Origin: Nannochloropsis oceanica
Lineage: Eukaryota > Sar > Eustigmatophyceae > Eustigmatales > Monodopsidaceae
DNA: 64,000 bases
Reading direction: 5' to 3'
Assembly (NCBI GenBank): GCA_004519485.1
Contig: CP038109.1
Coordinates: forward strand, 272,001 to 336,000
The translations under genes and the position numbers were made by a program. Shown in pieces: positions 34,080 through 45,500 of this stretch; the stretch's first letter is position 1, and every line of letters begins with the position of its first letter. The notes under the pieces were generated by a model, which ran no database searches, had not been told where the DNA came from, and was given only the letters and a program-made list of their open reading frames with translations.

Positions 34080-35633
34080 CTATTCTTTTCCTACCGTGGG
34101 CAACGGGCAACGGTCGTGGTCTGTCAGGTCATGCCGCACTGCCGTTATTTCCCGCCCAAAACGATCCCCTTTTCCCCTCACCTCGAATTGCTTCCCCTTA
34201 TTCACAGTCACCCGCTCCTCTTCCCGTTCCTTACCCTTTCCTTCCCAAGCTGCAGCCGTGGCACCAGAAGCAGCGCCTGCCGGTGGAGCAGGTGTAAAGC
34301 CTCCGTCTGTTGACGTGGAAAAGGAAAACAGACTGGAATCCACGAATTTAACGCACCGTTCGTAAGGTGCTAACGAGAGGACTTGGTGTGGAAATCCCTG
34401 GGAGAGAGGGTCATACCCGAAGGAACGTAGGCTGCCCCCTCCTCGTTTAATTATTTCTTCCACAAGTGCCGAAGAGAAATAGCGTAAGCTGGCCCCAAAT
34501 CTTGTGTTTCCGGCATAGAAACTGTTTGCATAAATACCACTGATGCTCGGAGATTTGTTGTCAGTGGTGCTGTCGGAGCAAGGGTAAGATGAAGGAGTCG
34601 AGGAGATGCTCCTGCTCTTGCTGCTACTGCTGCTACTGCTGTCACCGCTGTCGCAGCTGCCAGCGGCCGACGGCTTAGCATCCGCATCTCTGGCAGCGAG
34701 AGTGGACAACGATTCCGGGGGCGACGATGCCGACGGTCTCTTAACAATGGCCGCGCTCTTGCGGATCCGCGCCATGTAAAGTGCTGACGCCCGCACAGCC
34801 TCCCGTGGAGTCTTCTCCAAAAAGCTTACCAGACGAACTAGCATCTCCTCGGTGTGCAACAGCAAGTCCTCGTACCTTAGCACCAAGACGGGTAAGCCAC
34901 GTGTGAGCCAAAACGTGTTGAATTTAGCCCAGATCTTGGCCTCATTCCGGGCCATGTCCTCCCACAGCTCGTGGAGCGATGGATAAAGATCGTCTGCCAG
35001 TCTCCCCTCGTGCGTGTTTGTCAAACCCATATTAAAGTACGAGTGGATTGCATCAAACGGATTGCGGATGAGTAGAATAACCCGTTGCGTGGGAAAGCGT
35101 CGGTAGCCGTAGCGCTCGGGCCAATGTGTCTTGACCACCCACGCCCGCTCGTCCACGACCCCCTCCCCTCGTAAGCCCTTCTTGAGCAAGCTCCGACTCA
35201 GCACACGGTCCGGCCGGGTATCACTGCCCGTGACCACGCCCGTGACACTCTCTAGGAGGCTCCGCAACATGGAGTTGCCTGAACGTGGGTAGCTCACCAA
35301 CGCCACCGTCTCCCCACCCCGCTCCTCGGGGTACAAGAAACGCGGTCGGTCCAACTCACCCAGTCCAAAGGAAAAGGGGCCTTTGCCAGCGGCCTTATTG
35401 CCGCTGCTGGCACTGCTGGTGCTGGTGCTACTTAGTGGTGGAGAGACGGTCGGTGTGGTCATAGTAATGGTCGTGGAGGCCACTCCGCAATGCTGAACGG
35501 TGTGCAGGACCAGGAGATGGTAGGAGTGCGCCAACGCAAAGCTGCGTTGATCACGCACATCGAGGAAGTCCACCACCAGCGCCAGCAAGTCAAGCCTACA
35601 GTCGTGGAGCTGAAAGATAGGCGGTTTCATCAT
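34080..35633 (-). CDS. PAPS-dependent sulfotransferase-like protein
   Basis: 517 aa from the ATG at 35633; a second in-frame ATG at 35462 would give 460 aa. The two PAPS-binding elements are clear: the 5'-phosphosulfate loop in VALVSYPRSGNSMLR (about 110-124) and the 3'-phosphate site in ILLIRNPFDAIHSYFN (about 184-200). VVKTHWPERYG lies between them, where His/Lys act in catalysis. LPVLVLRYEDLL is also typical of the fold. A Ser/Asp-rich insert (about 300-345) precedes the C-terminal part (RFGASLRYFSSALVEEII). The family resembles WSCD/sulfotransferase_1-type enzymes acting on carbohydrates or lipids; the acceptor is unknown. Residues 8-50 (LDLLALVVDFLDVRDQRSFA) look like a short F-box helix pair if the longer start is used. 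The C-terminus is Arg/Lys/Glu-rich. Confidence 0.8.
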   Translation of the reverse strand: MMKPPIFQLHDCRLDLLALVVDFLDVRDQRSFALAHSYHLLVLHTVQHCGVASTTITMTTPTVSPPLSSTSTSSASSGNKAAGKGPFSFGLGELDRPRFLYPEERGGETVALVSYPRSGNSMLRSLLESVTGVVTGSDTRPDRVLSRSLLKKGLRGEGVVDERAWVVKTHWPERYGYRRFPTQRVILLIRNPFDAIHSYFNMGLTNTHEGRLADDLYPSLHELWEDMARNEAKIWAKFNTFWLTRGLPVLVLRYEDLLLHTEEMLVRLVSFLEKTPREAVRASALYMARIRKSAAIVKRPSASSPPESLSTLAARDADAKPSAAGSCDSGDSSSSSSSKSRSISSTPSSYPCSDSTTDNKSPSISGIYANSFYAGNTRFGASLRYFSSALVEEIIKRGGGSLRSFGYDPLSQGFPHQVLSLAPYERCVKFVDSSLFSFSTSTDGGFTPAPPAGAASGATAAAWEGKGKEREEERVTVNKGKQFEVRGKGDRFGREITAVRHDLTDHDRCPLPTVGKE

Positions 35634-35802
35634 CCTCCTATGTACATGAAGGGAGAGGTTGGATCGATATGGATATGTCGTGAGTCGGGTTGGTCCAACG
35701 TGTGCAATGAATGACCTCCCCACCCCTTAAAAGCTCCCTTCCTTCCTACGACCGCACGTACAACTCTCCACACACACAACAAATGCACACCACAGGCTGA
35801 GG
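35634..35802. promoter_or_regulatory. Very short divergent promoter region, 169 bp
   Basis: Only 169 bp separate the sulfotransferase ATG (35633) from the ThiE-like ATG (35803), so a shared bidirectional promoter is likely unless the sulfotransferase begins at 35462. Confidence 0.4.
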
Positions 35803-37052
35803 ATGGGAAGAAATAGGGTGCCACCGATACCTTTACTGATCACCGCGGTGCCACTGACGAGTCTAACCCTTATCGTCTGGATTATTAGTGTCGTCGCTTT
35901 AAGACAGCAGTTACCCCCCTCAACCACTCCTCCAAAGCTGTCTGTCCCCACGCCCTACCTCGTCTACGTAACTCCGGCCATTCCTGCAGGGGCGGAGGAG
36001 CAGAAGGCTTGGTTCGAGAAGGTAATTTTAGCGAAATGTGGGCTAACAAGCCTTGAATCTTCCTCACTCTTCCCCCTCGACAACTCCACATAAGGTTCAG
36101 CAATGCGCCCAGGCCGGAGTGCCATTAGTGCAAATCCGCGACAAGGTTTTGTCTGCAGAGGTAAGAAATGGAATTCAAGGTGAATTTGCCTCTGACATCT
36201 GCACATACTCTGTTCATTACCTCCTTTCTCTCCACCCATTCCACTCAAGGCCCTGGCACCCCATGTGACGCGATGCCGGGAGCAACTTGATGCTGCCGCA
36301 GCCCACTACTGGCAGCCGCAACAGCAGCATACGCACCCCAAAACCCTTCTTATTATCAATGGTCATCCTGAAATGCATATAGGGTTGGATGGAGTCCATT
36401 TCCCTGAGGACAGTCTGGAGCGCGTATCCATGGTGCTTTTTAGAGAGCAAAAGCGGCAGGAGGAGAAGGAGGAGGAGGAAGAAGAAAAGCAGCGGCAGCA
36501 GCTAGCCTTTGTGACGGGCGTGTCGGTGCATAGCGTGGTGTGTATCCGAGAAGCGGTGGCATACGTTTACGTTCTCTATACCTGACGATGTCGTTTCATG
36601 CATACATATAGGAAGCAGCTGTCAAGGCCGCACAGATGGGGGTCGACTACTTGCAGGTTCGCTGCGAAAGAAGGGAAAATTAGACCGTCCCCGCCGCCGA
36701 TAAGATGTCTTACTTTATCTCCAACTACATGCATACATGCATTCAGGTGGGCACCATGTACCTGACGGGGAGCCACCCCGAAAAGCTGGAGGTGGAAGGC
36801 ACGGCCTTAATGACGGCCATAGACACGGCGCTCCGCGAAGCCCAGCTTCGGGACCGCGTTCTTATCTGTGGTATTGGGGGCATCACCCCCGCCAATTGTG
36901 AGGCTGTGCTACGGGCAGGTGCAGATGGAGTGGCGGTCATCAGTGGCATTGCAGCGGTGGACAATGATGTGCCCCGTACCGTGGCTGCGTTTCGCGAGGT
37001 GTTTGCGAGGCTAGATACGGCATCAAAAAACAGAGGAGATGCATGTCTATAG
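35803..37052 (+). CDS. ThiE/TenI-like (thiamine phosphate synthase superfamily) protein with N-terminal hydrophobic segment
   Basis: Exons 35803-36021, 36095-36160, 36250-36537, 36612-36656 and 36747-37052, all phase 0, give 307 aa. Residues about 10-33 are hydrophobic (a membrane anchor or plastid signal). A TIM-barrel of the ThiE/TenI type follows: YLVYVTPAIP, GVPLVQIRDKVLSAE (the QxRxK motif), TLLIINGHPEMHIGLDGVHF, FVTGVSVHSVEAA, MGVDYLQVGTMYLTGSH, and LICGIGGITPANCEAVLRAGADGVAVISGI. ThiE joins the pyrimidine and thiazole halves of thiamine; TenI relatives isomerise the thiazole. The Asn-Asp pair of ThiE is Asn-Gly here, and the Gly-Pro...Thr-Lys phosphate loop is altered, so TMP synthase activity is doubtful. 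A Glu/Gln-rich insert sits before the GVSVHS motif. Five exons and short introns are unusual here. Confidence 0.75.
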
Positions 37053-37446
37053 GGTCAGAGAATGTATTAAACGAAATTCAAAAAATCAAAATCAATTAAA
37101 AAAAAAAAAGTGCTTTCTTTTGTGCTTTCAGCTCGCGGGTCATGGCAAAGGCGGCTGAGGAATAATGTGAGTGAGGGCAACACAATGCCTAGCGTGCTGC
37201 CCCTTGCTTGGTTTTCTCACCCACGCCTAGCGGCCTTCGTTTACCCACTCTGTATATCAGTGTTACCCTGCCAAAACATTCATCACCACTGTAAGCTTTG
37301 CCTGAACGCCTATGAGTTGGTCCTGGAAATGTGCCGGACGGGGCTGCGCGATTCCCTTCTCCTCCCGCCCTCCTTCCGAATCATCGTCACGTTGACCTTC
37401 ATTCTCGACCCACATCACTATCTACGACAGCGCAGGGCCTTGAGAC
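37053..37446. promoter_or_regulatory. Intergenic region between tandem plus-strand genes, 394 bp
   Basis: It holds the 3' end of the ThiE-like gene, including an A-rich run (37076-37109) that may serve polyadenylation, and the promoter of the U5-40K gene. Confidence 0.35.
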
Positions 37447-38603
37447 ATGGAGGAAGGGTCTGAAACCAAGAGGGTGGGCGGCGCCGACGAAGGTGCCCTC
37501 GTGTCCGTTCCCCAAAGTTCAGAGGCACTTGCCCTGACTTGTGCTCCTGCGCCGGGACGGACAAGCCACCTCGCGGCCTCAACCATGCTCTTGACTGGCC
37601 ACGCCGCTGCCGTCTACTGCTTGCAATTCAATCCAACGGGAGATGCCTTGGCTTCTGGCTCGTTTGATAAGAGCATTTTGTTATGGGACATCTACGGCGA
37701 GGTAAATCTATATACGTCTGTTCCTTCTCACATTAATACTCCTACTACGCTCGCTATCGGCTTTGCCTCATTCTTCCCAAACCAATTGCATAGGAATGCA
37801 AGAACTACAATGTATTGACCGGCCATACCAACGCTGTGTTGGACCTCAAGTGGTCACGCGACAGTACCATGATCGCCTCAGCCTCCGCGGACAAGACCCT
37901 CATGATCTGGGACACCAACAAGGGCACGCGCCTCCGCAAATGCACCGAACACACGAGCTGCGTCAACAGCGTGGCAGCAGCGGGAGGCAAGGCTTCGACG
38001 GGCTCGGTTGCCACTCTGTTTGCAACTGCCAGCGATGACAAAACGGTGAAGCTCTGGGACACGCGCAGCAGGCGGGCGGTCGAGACGATGGAGCATCGGT
38101 TTCAACTGCTGGCCGTGGCGCTATCGGCAGATGGGAAGAAGGTGTACGCAGGAGGACTTGACAATAACATCCTCATGTGGGACTTAAGCAAAGGTGGGGA
38201 GGAACCGGCGGATGTATACGAGGGGCATTCCGAGACAGTGACGGGCTTGAGCCTCAGCCCCGACGGGAAGTACCTGCTCTCGAACGCCATGGACAATACG
38301 CTTCGACAATGGGATGTACGGCCATTCGTGACGGGCGCACGGCAGGTACAGGTGTTTCAAGGGGCCATGCACGGTTCGGACCGCAACCTCTTGCGGTGTG
38401 CCTGGTCATACGATGGAGAGATGGTGTCGGCAGGTTCGGTGGACCGCGCGGTGCACGTGTGGGATGTGCCGTCGGGGCAGGAGCTGTATTACTTGCCCGG
38501 GCACAAGGGCACGGTTAACGAGGTGGTGTTCCATCCTAACGAACCCGTGATTGCATCGGCCTCGTCAGATAAAACCTGCTTCCTGGGGGAGCTGGCTGGG
38601 TAG
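37447..38603 (+). CDS. SNRNP40: U5 snRNP 40-kDa-like WD40 protein
   Basis: Exons 37447-37701 and 37794-38603, phase 0, give 354 aa. After a short N-terminus come seven WD repeats (LTGHAAAVYCLQFNPTG...SGSFDKSILLWDIYGE, LTGHTNAVLDLKWSRD...SASADKTLMIWDTN, TASDDKTVKLWDTR, AGGLDNNILMWDL, EGHSETVTGLSLSPDG, CAWSYDGEMVSAGSVDRAVHVWDV) and the diagnostic end GTVNEVVFHPNEPVIASASSDKTCFLGEL. Length and end match U5-40K/SNRNP40, a scaffold of the U5 snRNP that contacts Prp8 and Brr2 in the spliceosome. It is one of the most conserved genes in the window. Confidence 0.92.
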
Positions 38604-38805
38604 GGTTATGGGATAGATAAAGATGCGACACGTGAAAAAAAGTGAAAACTTAATCTGAAAGTAAGTGATTGTCTCGGATGTTGTATGTAATACTCATGCA
38701 CGTCTTGAATTTTGTGCGTTGGTCACATCATGTTGTGCCTTCTAATTCGTCAGTCAAATTGAGTGGTCTATTTTCTAGCCTCGTCCATCTGCTGCACCAC
38801 CCTCC

Positions 38806-41509
38806 TCAATTCCCTTGGCCTTCAGTCACCAAGAAAAGAGATGTGTCCGTCACTGCTGCAGCAGCAGCTCCGTCTGCCGGAGGATCACTTCCCATAGACC
38901 GAAGCTCATCTCTAAACACACCTCGAAGGTGCACTAACGTCGCACGTACATTAAGCACTCCTCCGCAATGCGCATCAAAAGAAGACAACAACGCTTGTTG
39001 TTGCTCCTGAGGGAGATGCGTCTCTCCAACTGCAGCCACCGCCATTCCAGAAGGAGGCTTACTTCTGCTTTCTTTTCGAGCTGGATTTCTTCCCTCCAGA
39101 GCGATGTCAAAATCGGCCTTCTCAAGCCCGTGCAAATACTCATACAATCTAACCTTCAGGTCTAAACTATCGCAGCGCACGGCAATCTTACACAGTGCCT
39201 GCAGGGCCATAGGCCTGGTAAAGCAATCAGAAAAAAGACCTAGTGTCTGGAGGCGAAAGACAATCACGCCCAGGCGGTCAGAAGGAAAGTGAAAAGCGTG
39301 CTCCCCCAAGAACCAACAGGCGAGACGCACCATACGAATACAGGCAGCACGTCGGTAAGCGAACGTAGGTGCCTTTGGCTGACCTTGTGCCTGCCACACG
39401 TGGAGGTGACGGACGATCGAAGCTGCATCAGCAGTAGAAGAGGCGTCCGTGCCATTGCCTTGGCTGGGACATTGAGCGTAGTCAAGTGTTTGGCAGACAG
39501 CGACAAGCACCTTTGTCTGGTAGGCTGGCTGTGTAGACAGCAATTTTAATAAAGACTCCCACACCTTGAAAACCACCTCGGAGATGTTATCGCTCGGAAC
39601 GGCTACCACATAATTGAACGCAGTGCTCAGAAGCAAAGGCACCAAAACCAGGCGTGTTGGTGCTGATGCCGGCGAGGCGGCCTGTACTTTAAGCCGTTCA
39701 ATCCCTTCTTTTAAAAGACGTGCGAGTTGAGCGTCTGTCAGGTTTGCCGGGGCTTCGCATAACTGTTTTTCAAATCGCTGCCACATGGCCGCCTCGGGCG
39801 AAGTGCCCGGGGGAGATGGGATAGCTGCTGCTACTGCTGCTCTCCCTCCCCTCCCCGTGCCTGACAAAGAAGTTGTTCCCGACAAGGATAAAGCGGAAAA
39901 TAATTTGGCTGTGCAGCTGCCGTACATGACATTGGTGTTGTTGCTGGTCAGCGTGGGCTCCGGCATAGAAGGCACGAGCCAAACCAGGGATCTTAGCACG
40001 GCTTGTCGCAACGCCGCGGATAACAACTGACGGGACTCGAGCTGGCCCGCCATGTGCAATACCATCTCTCTCAACTGCTTCAAGAGGACTGTTTGCACAC
40101 GGTGCGTCTCTCCACCCGTGGCCAACATCACCAAAGACAAGTCGGCAGCGGCATGCTCCACATCCTCTTCATGGACATACACCAACCATCTGGCTACCAG
40201 ATGGGTCGCGCGGAGGATGGCGTGCATGGTCGTGGAGTGAAGTGGCGTTTGCTGGAGGGCGTGACACAGAAGACGCGCAATGGCACCGACATCAATCAAT
40301 CTCTTGAAATCGGTGCGCATGTTTTCCTGATTCAAAGGTTGGAAGAGAAGGGTAATGGCCTCAAGGGTCACGCGCAGGCGCTTCTCTGTCAAAGCCCCTT
40401 CTAGCAGGACACGGAAAAACTTTTCTCTCATGTCATTGGAGTCTCCAGTGGTGGTGGAAAAAGCGACACAGGCGCAAAGGCGGAGGTAGGAAATGCAGGC
40501 AAGGGCGTCCTGGATAGCGGTACAAGGGCTGTGTATGGTATCGCGGTGTGGGAAGGATGAAAGAAACAAGTATCTTTTGAGTTCAAGATGAGGCAAAGAG
40601 GCACTATGCATTATATGTGAGCAAAAGGGACGCATATAAAGGATCCTAAAGAACGTCAGTAGCATACACATCTCCTTCGTTCATCCTTCCATGTTACACA
40701 TCTCTTCCCCCTCCCCCCTCACTTCCCGCCACAACATACAGTAGCATTTTATTTGAAGAGAGATGTACAGCTATTTCAGCTCTGATACTCTCTGATTTTG
40801 ACGCGAGATCCAAAAGTGCGGCATGGCCTGCGCGGGCGCCGTCGATATGCACCCCAACGCCCTCGGTTGCAAAGCAGACTGTGTAAAGGTACGCCATCCA
40901 CTCCGGAGGACACCTCTCATTTCTTGTGGAAGCAATCACATGCCGAATCATAAGCACTAGCGCTCCTGATAAGGCCAGACATTCCGTGAGATCTTTTTTT
41001 CGCTTATTACTTGCATCGCCGCCGCCGCTTCTAATCAAGGAAAAGGGCAGATGCTGCAAATCACCGTTCGACTGTCGTACGAGCTCGAGTGTCACCTGGT
41101 AGACTTTTTCCTGCTGAATCACCACATTCAAAGCGTTCTGAGTATAGTAATGGATGGAGAGAATACCGATCGATTGGATGGCAATAAGTTGCCTGGGAAA
41201 ATATGTCGCCACATGCAGGTCATCCAAGACTGCTTCCAGCAGACGCGCCACCACATCCTTTGCTCCTGCGTAGCGCGCCGCGATCTCGGTGACAAAGAAA
41301 TGCACCAGGCGGACGAGCTTACGACTGTCGTTGTCTGCGTCGCGAAGCTGTGGTAAGAACGCCGCCAAGGCCGCGGCAATCTGCGGGGTAAATGAAGTAC
41401 CGTCGGTGTCCTGGTTAAGTTGCTGACAAAGCTCCCGCAAAGCAGCAAGGAGTTTGGCGGGCTTGGGCAGTTTCCCCGTCTGCAGTTGCGCCAGAAGCTT
41501 CTCACTCAT
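38806..41509 (-). CDS. Unrecognised large helical-repeat-like protein
   Basis: Exon 1 is 40740-41509, from the ATG at 41509. The most likely donor is CT|GTATGT, with the acceptor TTCTTTAG before 40645, giving exon 2 38806-40645 and 869 aa in frame; an alternative acceptor at GCATAG (about 40604) also fits. The protein is Leu/Ala-rich, nearly all helical, with pairs of amphipathic helices (KLVRLVHFFVTEIAARY, PRQLIAIQSIGILSIHYY, VTLEAITLLFQPLN, VLRSLVWLVPSM, RRAACIRMVRLACWFLGEH), as in HEAT/ARM or adaptin-type solenoids. I do not recognise the family. An AP-complex-like or other trafficking scaffold is only one possibility. No signal peptide or membrane segment is seen. Confidence 0.7.
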
Positions 41510-41888
41510 CCCTGTTTAACTTTGCGCGTGCGATTTACACGTAGTGCGTTTGGTCGTGCCACGGAGTATGACATGAGGGAGCACGTGGAACATGAGAATG
41601 ATCGCCGAACTGAAAAGGGCAAAGCGGAAAAGGGCAGAAGGCAATTCAATTCAATCATATGGTTCTTTTTTTCTGCCGTTCCTACACTCCTACAGAACTA
41701 TCGCATGCAACCTGACGTCCGCTAGGACTTGCATACGAGGGGGAGCCTTCCAACAATTAATTGTTGCCTATTCACCCCTTATCCCTTGTCCGAGTTTTAC
41801 TAGCGACTTGAGAGTTTTTTTTTCATCAGGCAAAGTCCCCGGACGGCCCACACAGGGTCAGGAGGAGAAGGGTGAGGGATATAAATGA

Positions 41889-41928
41889 GGTTTGGTCAAC
41901 CGCATCACCTGCCGCGGTTGACCAAACC
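41889..41928. repeat. 15-bp perfect inverted repeat
   Basis: Arms 41889-41903 and 41914-41928 (GGTTTGGTCAACCGC and its exact complement) flank a 10-nt loop. The loop holds the stop codon of the small ORF at 41905-42012. It could be a transcript-end hairpin or an inverted binding site. Confidence 0.8.
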
Positions 41929-42012
41929 GGAGACCATGGGGACGAGCTTCTCCAAGTAGGGTCGCTCGAGGAGGGTGTCGTTGTTTGCCCCGTAACGCTT
42001 CTTCTTTTGCAT
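41905..42012 (-). CDS. Possible small protein or terminal exon, 35 codons
   Basis: A minus-strand frame from ATG 42012 to TGA encodes a basic 35-residue product (KKKRYGANNDTLLERPYLE, then LVPMVSGLVNRGR). Its composition is protein-like and it lies in an otherwise empty kilobase. The frame stays open somewhat upstream of the ATG, so it may be the last exon of a small spliced gene. I do not recognise it. Confidence 0.25.
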   Translation of the reverse strand: MQKKKRYGANNDTLLERPYLEKLVPMVSGLVNRGR

Positions 42013-42582
42013 TGTATTTGAGGTCAGGTAGGCGTCGGTTCGGTGACTGTCTTACAAATAGGTGTGTAGGAGACCATCTTAGGTGTTAAGTGGGAAAAAA
42101 AAGGCAAATAATGCATTGCTTCAAAATTTGCTTCGAAAGCACACGCTCAGCACAGAAATCAGCCTGTCACATTCCCCAAGCTATCAGTGGATCTTGGCAC
42201 GGTAGTAGTAGTAGTGATCACATCTTAGGGTGATATCTTCTCGTTTAATTGACGTGAATGCTTTTCAGCTGGGGAGCGCGAGCTCTTTGATACGATCTCT
42301 GACTGTGGTACGGAATGAGAAAGAAATTTGACGACAAGTTCTGTAGATGACCGCTTTATCACGAAAGCAGCCATCATCGGCACCCCACGTATGGTTTCAG
42401 ATTCTTCCAGGGCCTGCCAATCTGTCAATTGCATCAAAGCCCTAATGCAGCCTTACATCTTACCAAACCTACGTTCACGTAATCCCCCTTCCGTAGCACA
42501 ACCATACAGTAAATTGTTTTTTTCTTCCACTACCATCTCTGCCACCCTTGTACTGCCATAGTACACATATCACACCATCCGA

Positions 42583-45500
42583 TTAGGAGGAAGTGTCCAT
42601 AGCTGGGGCCGCCCCCGCATTTCCGCCCGTCACTCCTATTATCTCCTTCTCCGACTCCTCTTCCGCGGAGACCTTGGCGTCCTTCTGCGGGGAGGACGGA
42701 AAGGAGGGGATAGAGGCCCGTGAAAAAGCTACAACGTGATTAGATTTTTGGCTACTGTTCTCATCCGCTGTGTGTCCGCCGTCCTTGCCCCAAAACTTGG
42801 TCAAGGTTGGCGTCCCCTTTGTCACGTCCTTAATCGCCTTAGCCGGGACACTCTTTCGCGCCTTCTTCACCGGAGGCTCTTTTGCCACAATCTCCACCTC
42901 CTCGCTCGCCTCCACGACGGTAGCACCGGATTCCGTCGTCATGGTCGCTGCTACTGCCGCCGATGTCTTGACTGTCGTCAGCGCTGTGGCTGAAAGCGAA
43001 ACAGGCACTGATACGGCAGCAGCAGTAGCAGCAGCAGTAGCAGGAGCGACAGGGATAGTAGCTGCAGAGCCAGGAAGAGTAGCAGTGGTTACTTTAGTCT
43101 TCTTGGGTGCGGCCTTGCGCTTCTTCGTCGCCGGGGTGGTACAAACAGCTGTCCCCGCACTTACAGAAGGAACAGCACTCGCTATTCCTACTGCATCCGC
43201 TGAAACAGCGGGGACCGGGGCAGGAGGAGGCTGGTAGCGCTGGAGAGCAAACTGGTCGAGAAGCTCTTGCTTCACAACCCACAACATTTTTCCGCAGGCG
43301 CTGCCCACCGTGCATTTCTGCTTCTCGGCGCTGCTCTCAATCAGGGCTTTGATTTGGAGCTTCGAAGCTGCCCCCGGATGAGTCGCCAAAAAGGCGTCAA
43401 TCAGCTTGTCCTTCCCTAACGTACTACCCTCCACCAGCTTGAGCAGCTCTGGGACCAAGGCCGCGTCTACTGTCTTTGGGCCTCGGCCCGGCTTGACATC
43501 AGCTGCCTTAACATCCCCCCCCTCCAGACCAGCTGCAGCACCGCCGCAGCTACCCTCTCCATCAGCAGCACCCGCCTTCTTCTTCCCTTTCCGAGATGGG
43601 CTCGTCTTGGGCGAACCCGTCGGCGTGACAGCCCCCCCGTCCTTGACCGTGACCACACTCTCATCAACGGGCGCGCCAAAGTATGGCAGTTTGATTGGAA
43701 AGCCCCCAGCCTGAGTGCAGACCACACGATACCCCGCCAAAGCAGGACGGATGCGTTCATCCACAATCGGGCGTTCCGCCTCAAAATCAACATCAAAAAA
43801 ATGCAATCCTAAGCGGACAAAGCCCCTTTCCTCCGCCTGCCCTGCTTGTCGTCCAACCCCCTCCTCCCCTCCCTCCTGCCCATCCTCCTCGTCCTCCCGA
43901 TCCAGCTCATCATCCCTCGCAAGCCATCCATCCGTGTAATCTAGCCCATCCTGAAAGTCCTTGTCCTCCTCCCTGTCATTCTCGGCTGTTACTGACAGAT
44001 TCTCGCCATCCCCGTCCTCCTCTCCCTCCTCCCAATCCTCCTCGGAGTCGTACCCATAATCCAAAAACTTGGACTTCCCCCAGAACCGCCTCGGCTTCAC
44101 ATCACGGCTCCGTCGAGACCATGTTCCGTAGTAAGGCGGACGCACATCCTCGGCAAAAGATAAGAATTTCATCGCGTTCCACAACCGTTTCTCCTCCAAC
44201 ACTGCAAACTCCGGCTGGGCCCACATTCCTCCCTCCGCCGCTTTGTGGGTCACCGTCACATGCACGGTCTGGAAACGATGCGGCTTATGTTTGGGATTGC
44301 GTGGCGCGCTCAAACTTGCCTTCCCCCGCTCTCTCAAGTCCTTCAGCAGCTCCTCCCTATCCATGGGGCCTGCCTTAAAAACTGCGTCCATAGCAGCTAC
44401 CTTCGCTGCATTCGCTGCCTCCAGTGCGATGGCCACCTCTGTCGCCGTCACCTCCCCACCAGCATCGCCCCCCAAGCCAGCCAAAGCAGCAGCGGCAGTG
44501 GTGGCGCTTAGTCCATTCAAAGGCAAGGAAGAGCCCCCAACGCCCATCAGTAACCCTCCTGCCGCTGTCTGCGCGCTCTCGAGGATGGGGGTCTTTGCCT
44601 TGCTAAAAAACGCGGAAATTGCAGGCTGCTTCACGTCCAGGACAACAGCAATCTTCTTCTTCCCCCCCCCAAACCCATCGATCCCGTCGTCTCCAGCCGC
44701 TGCAGCAGCAGCGGCAGCCTCTTCCTTCCGCCGCTTTTCTTCTTGTCGTTCCTTCTCCTTCTGTTCCCGCTCTTCTTTTTTACGATACTTCTCCTCCTCC
44801 CGCTGCCGGAGCTTTTCGGCCTTCTCCGCCACGGCGCGCAGCTTTTCCTTTTCTTTCTTCTGAACCAAAGCCTTGCGTTGCTTAACTACCTCGGCCTGGC
44901 GCTCCAACCCCAGCACTTTCTCTTCCGCTTGGCTAATTGCAGCGGAAGCCGTCGGGTCCTTCCGTATCGTCTTAATCAAATGTGACAATGCCTTCACATG
45001 CTTCCCTACATTGCTCCTCTCGCTTCTGGCCTCTTTAACGGCATTTTTCCCCTCTGTTCTGTTCGACAAGAACTCACCCTGCACCACCTCCCAGCGCCAA
45101 ACCGCCTCGCTGTCTAGGTCTTCCGCCACAATCGCCGCCCTGGGCTTGACCCCATACGCCTTTCTCTCAGCTAGCAATCGGATCTTCTTCTTCAGTACAT
45201 CCACAGGCAATTCCTCAACACATGGCACCAACTCTGTCGTCAAGTACTCGATAATGTCACGCGTCAGCTGTGAGAGCGGCAACGGGCTGCCCTGCACTAA
45301 ACGTGCCAAGAGCGGGATCAAACCCTCTGGAACCGTCACACTTGAAGTCTCCGCCTCAACGGCTGCGGCGGACGACACACTGGTGGTAACATCTACTCCT
45401 GTTCGTATTGTCACTGTTTCTGTAAGTGCCTCGGCATTTGTCGCCTCCTCTTTATTACCTTCCTCCCCTGCTGCTATTGCAGCCGCATGAGCTGCCGCTG

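Larger units (their letters stand above)
41510..42582. other. Intergenic region between tandem minus-strand genes, 1,073 bp
   Basis: Upstream of the helical-repeat gene and downstream of CAF-1. Apart from the small candidate ORF at 41905-42012 and its hairpin, I find only a 70-codon minus frame (42225-42437) without recognisable content. Confidence 0.35.

Noticed and set aside
42225-42437. 70-codon minus frame downstream of CAF-1
   Set aside because: No family resemblance and no splice support; kept only as a remark in the intergenic entry.
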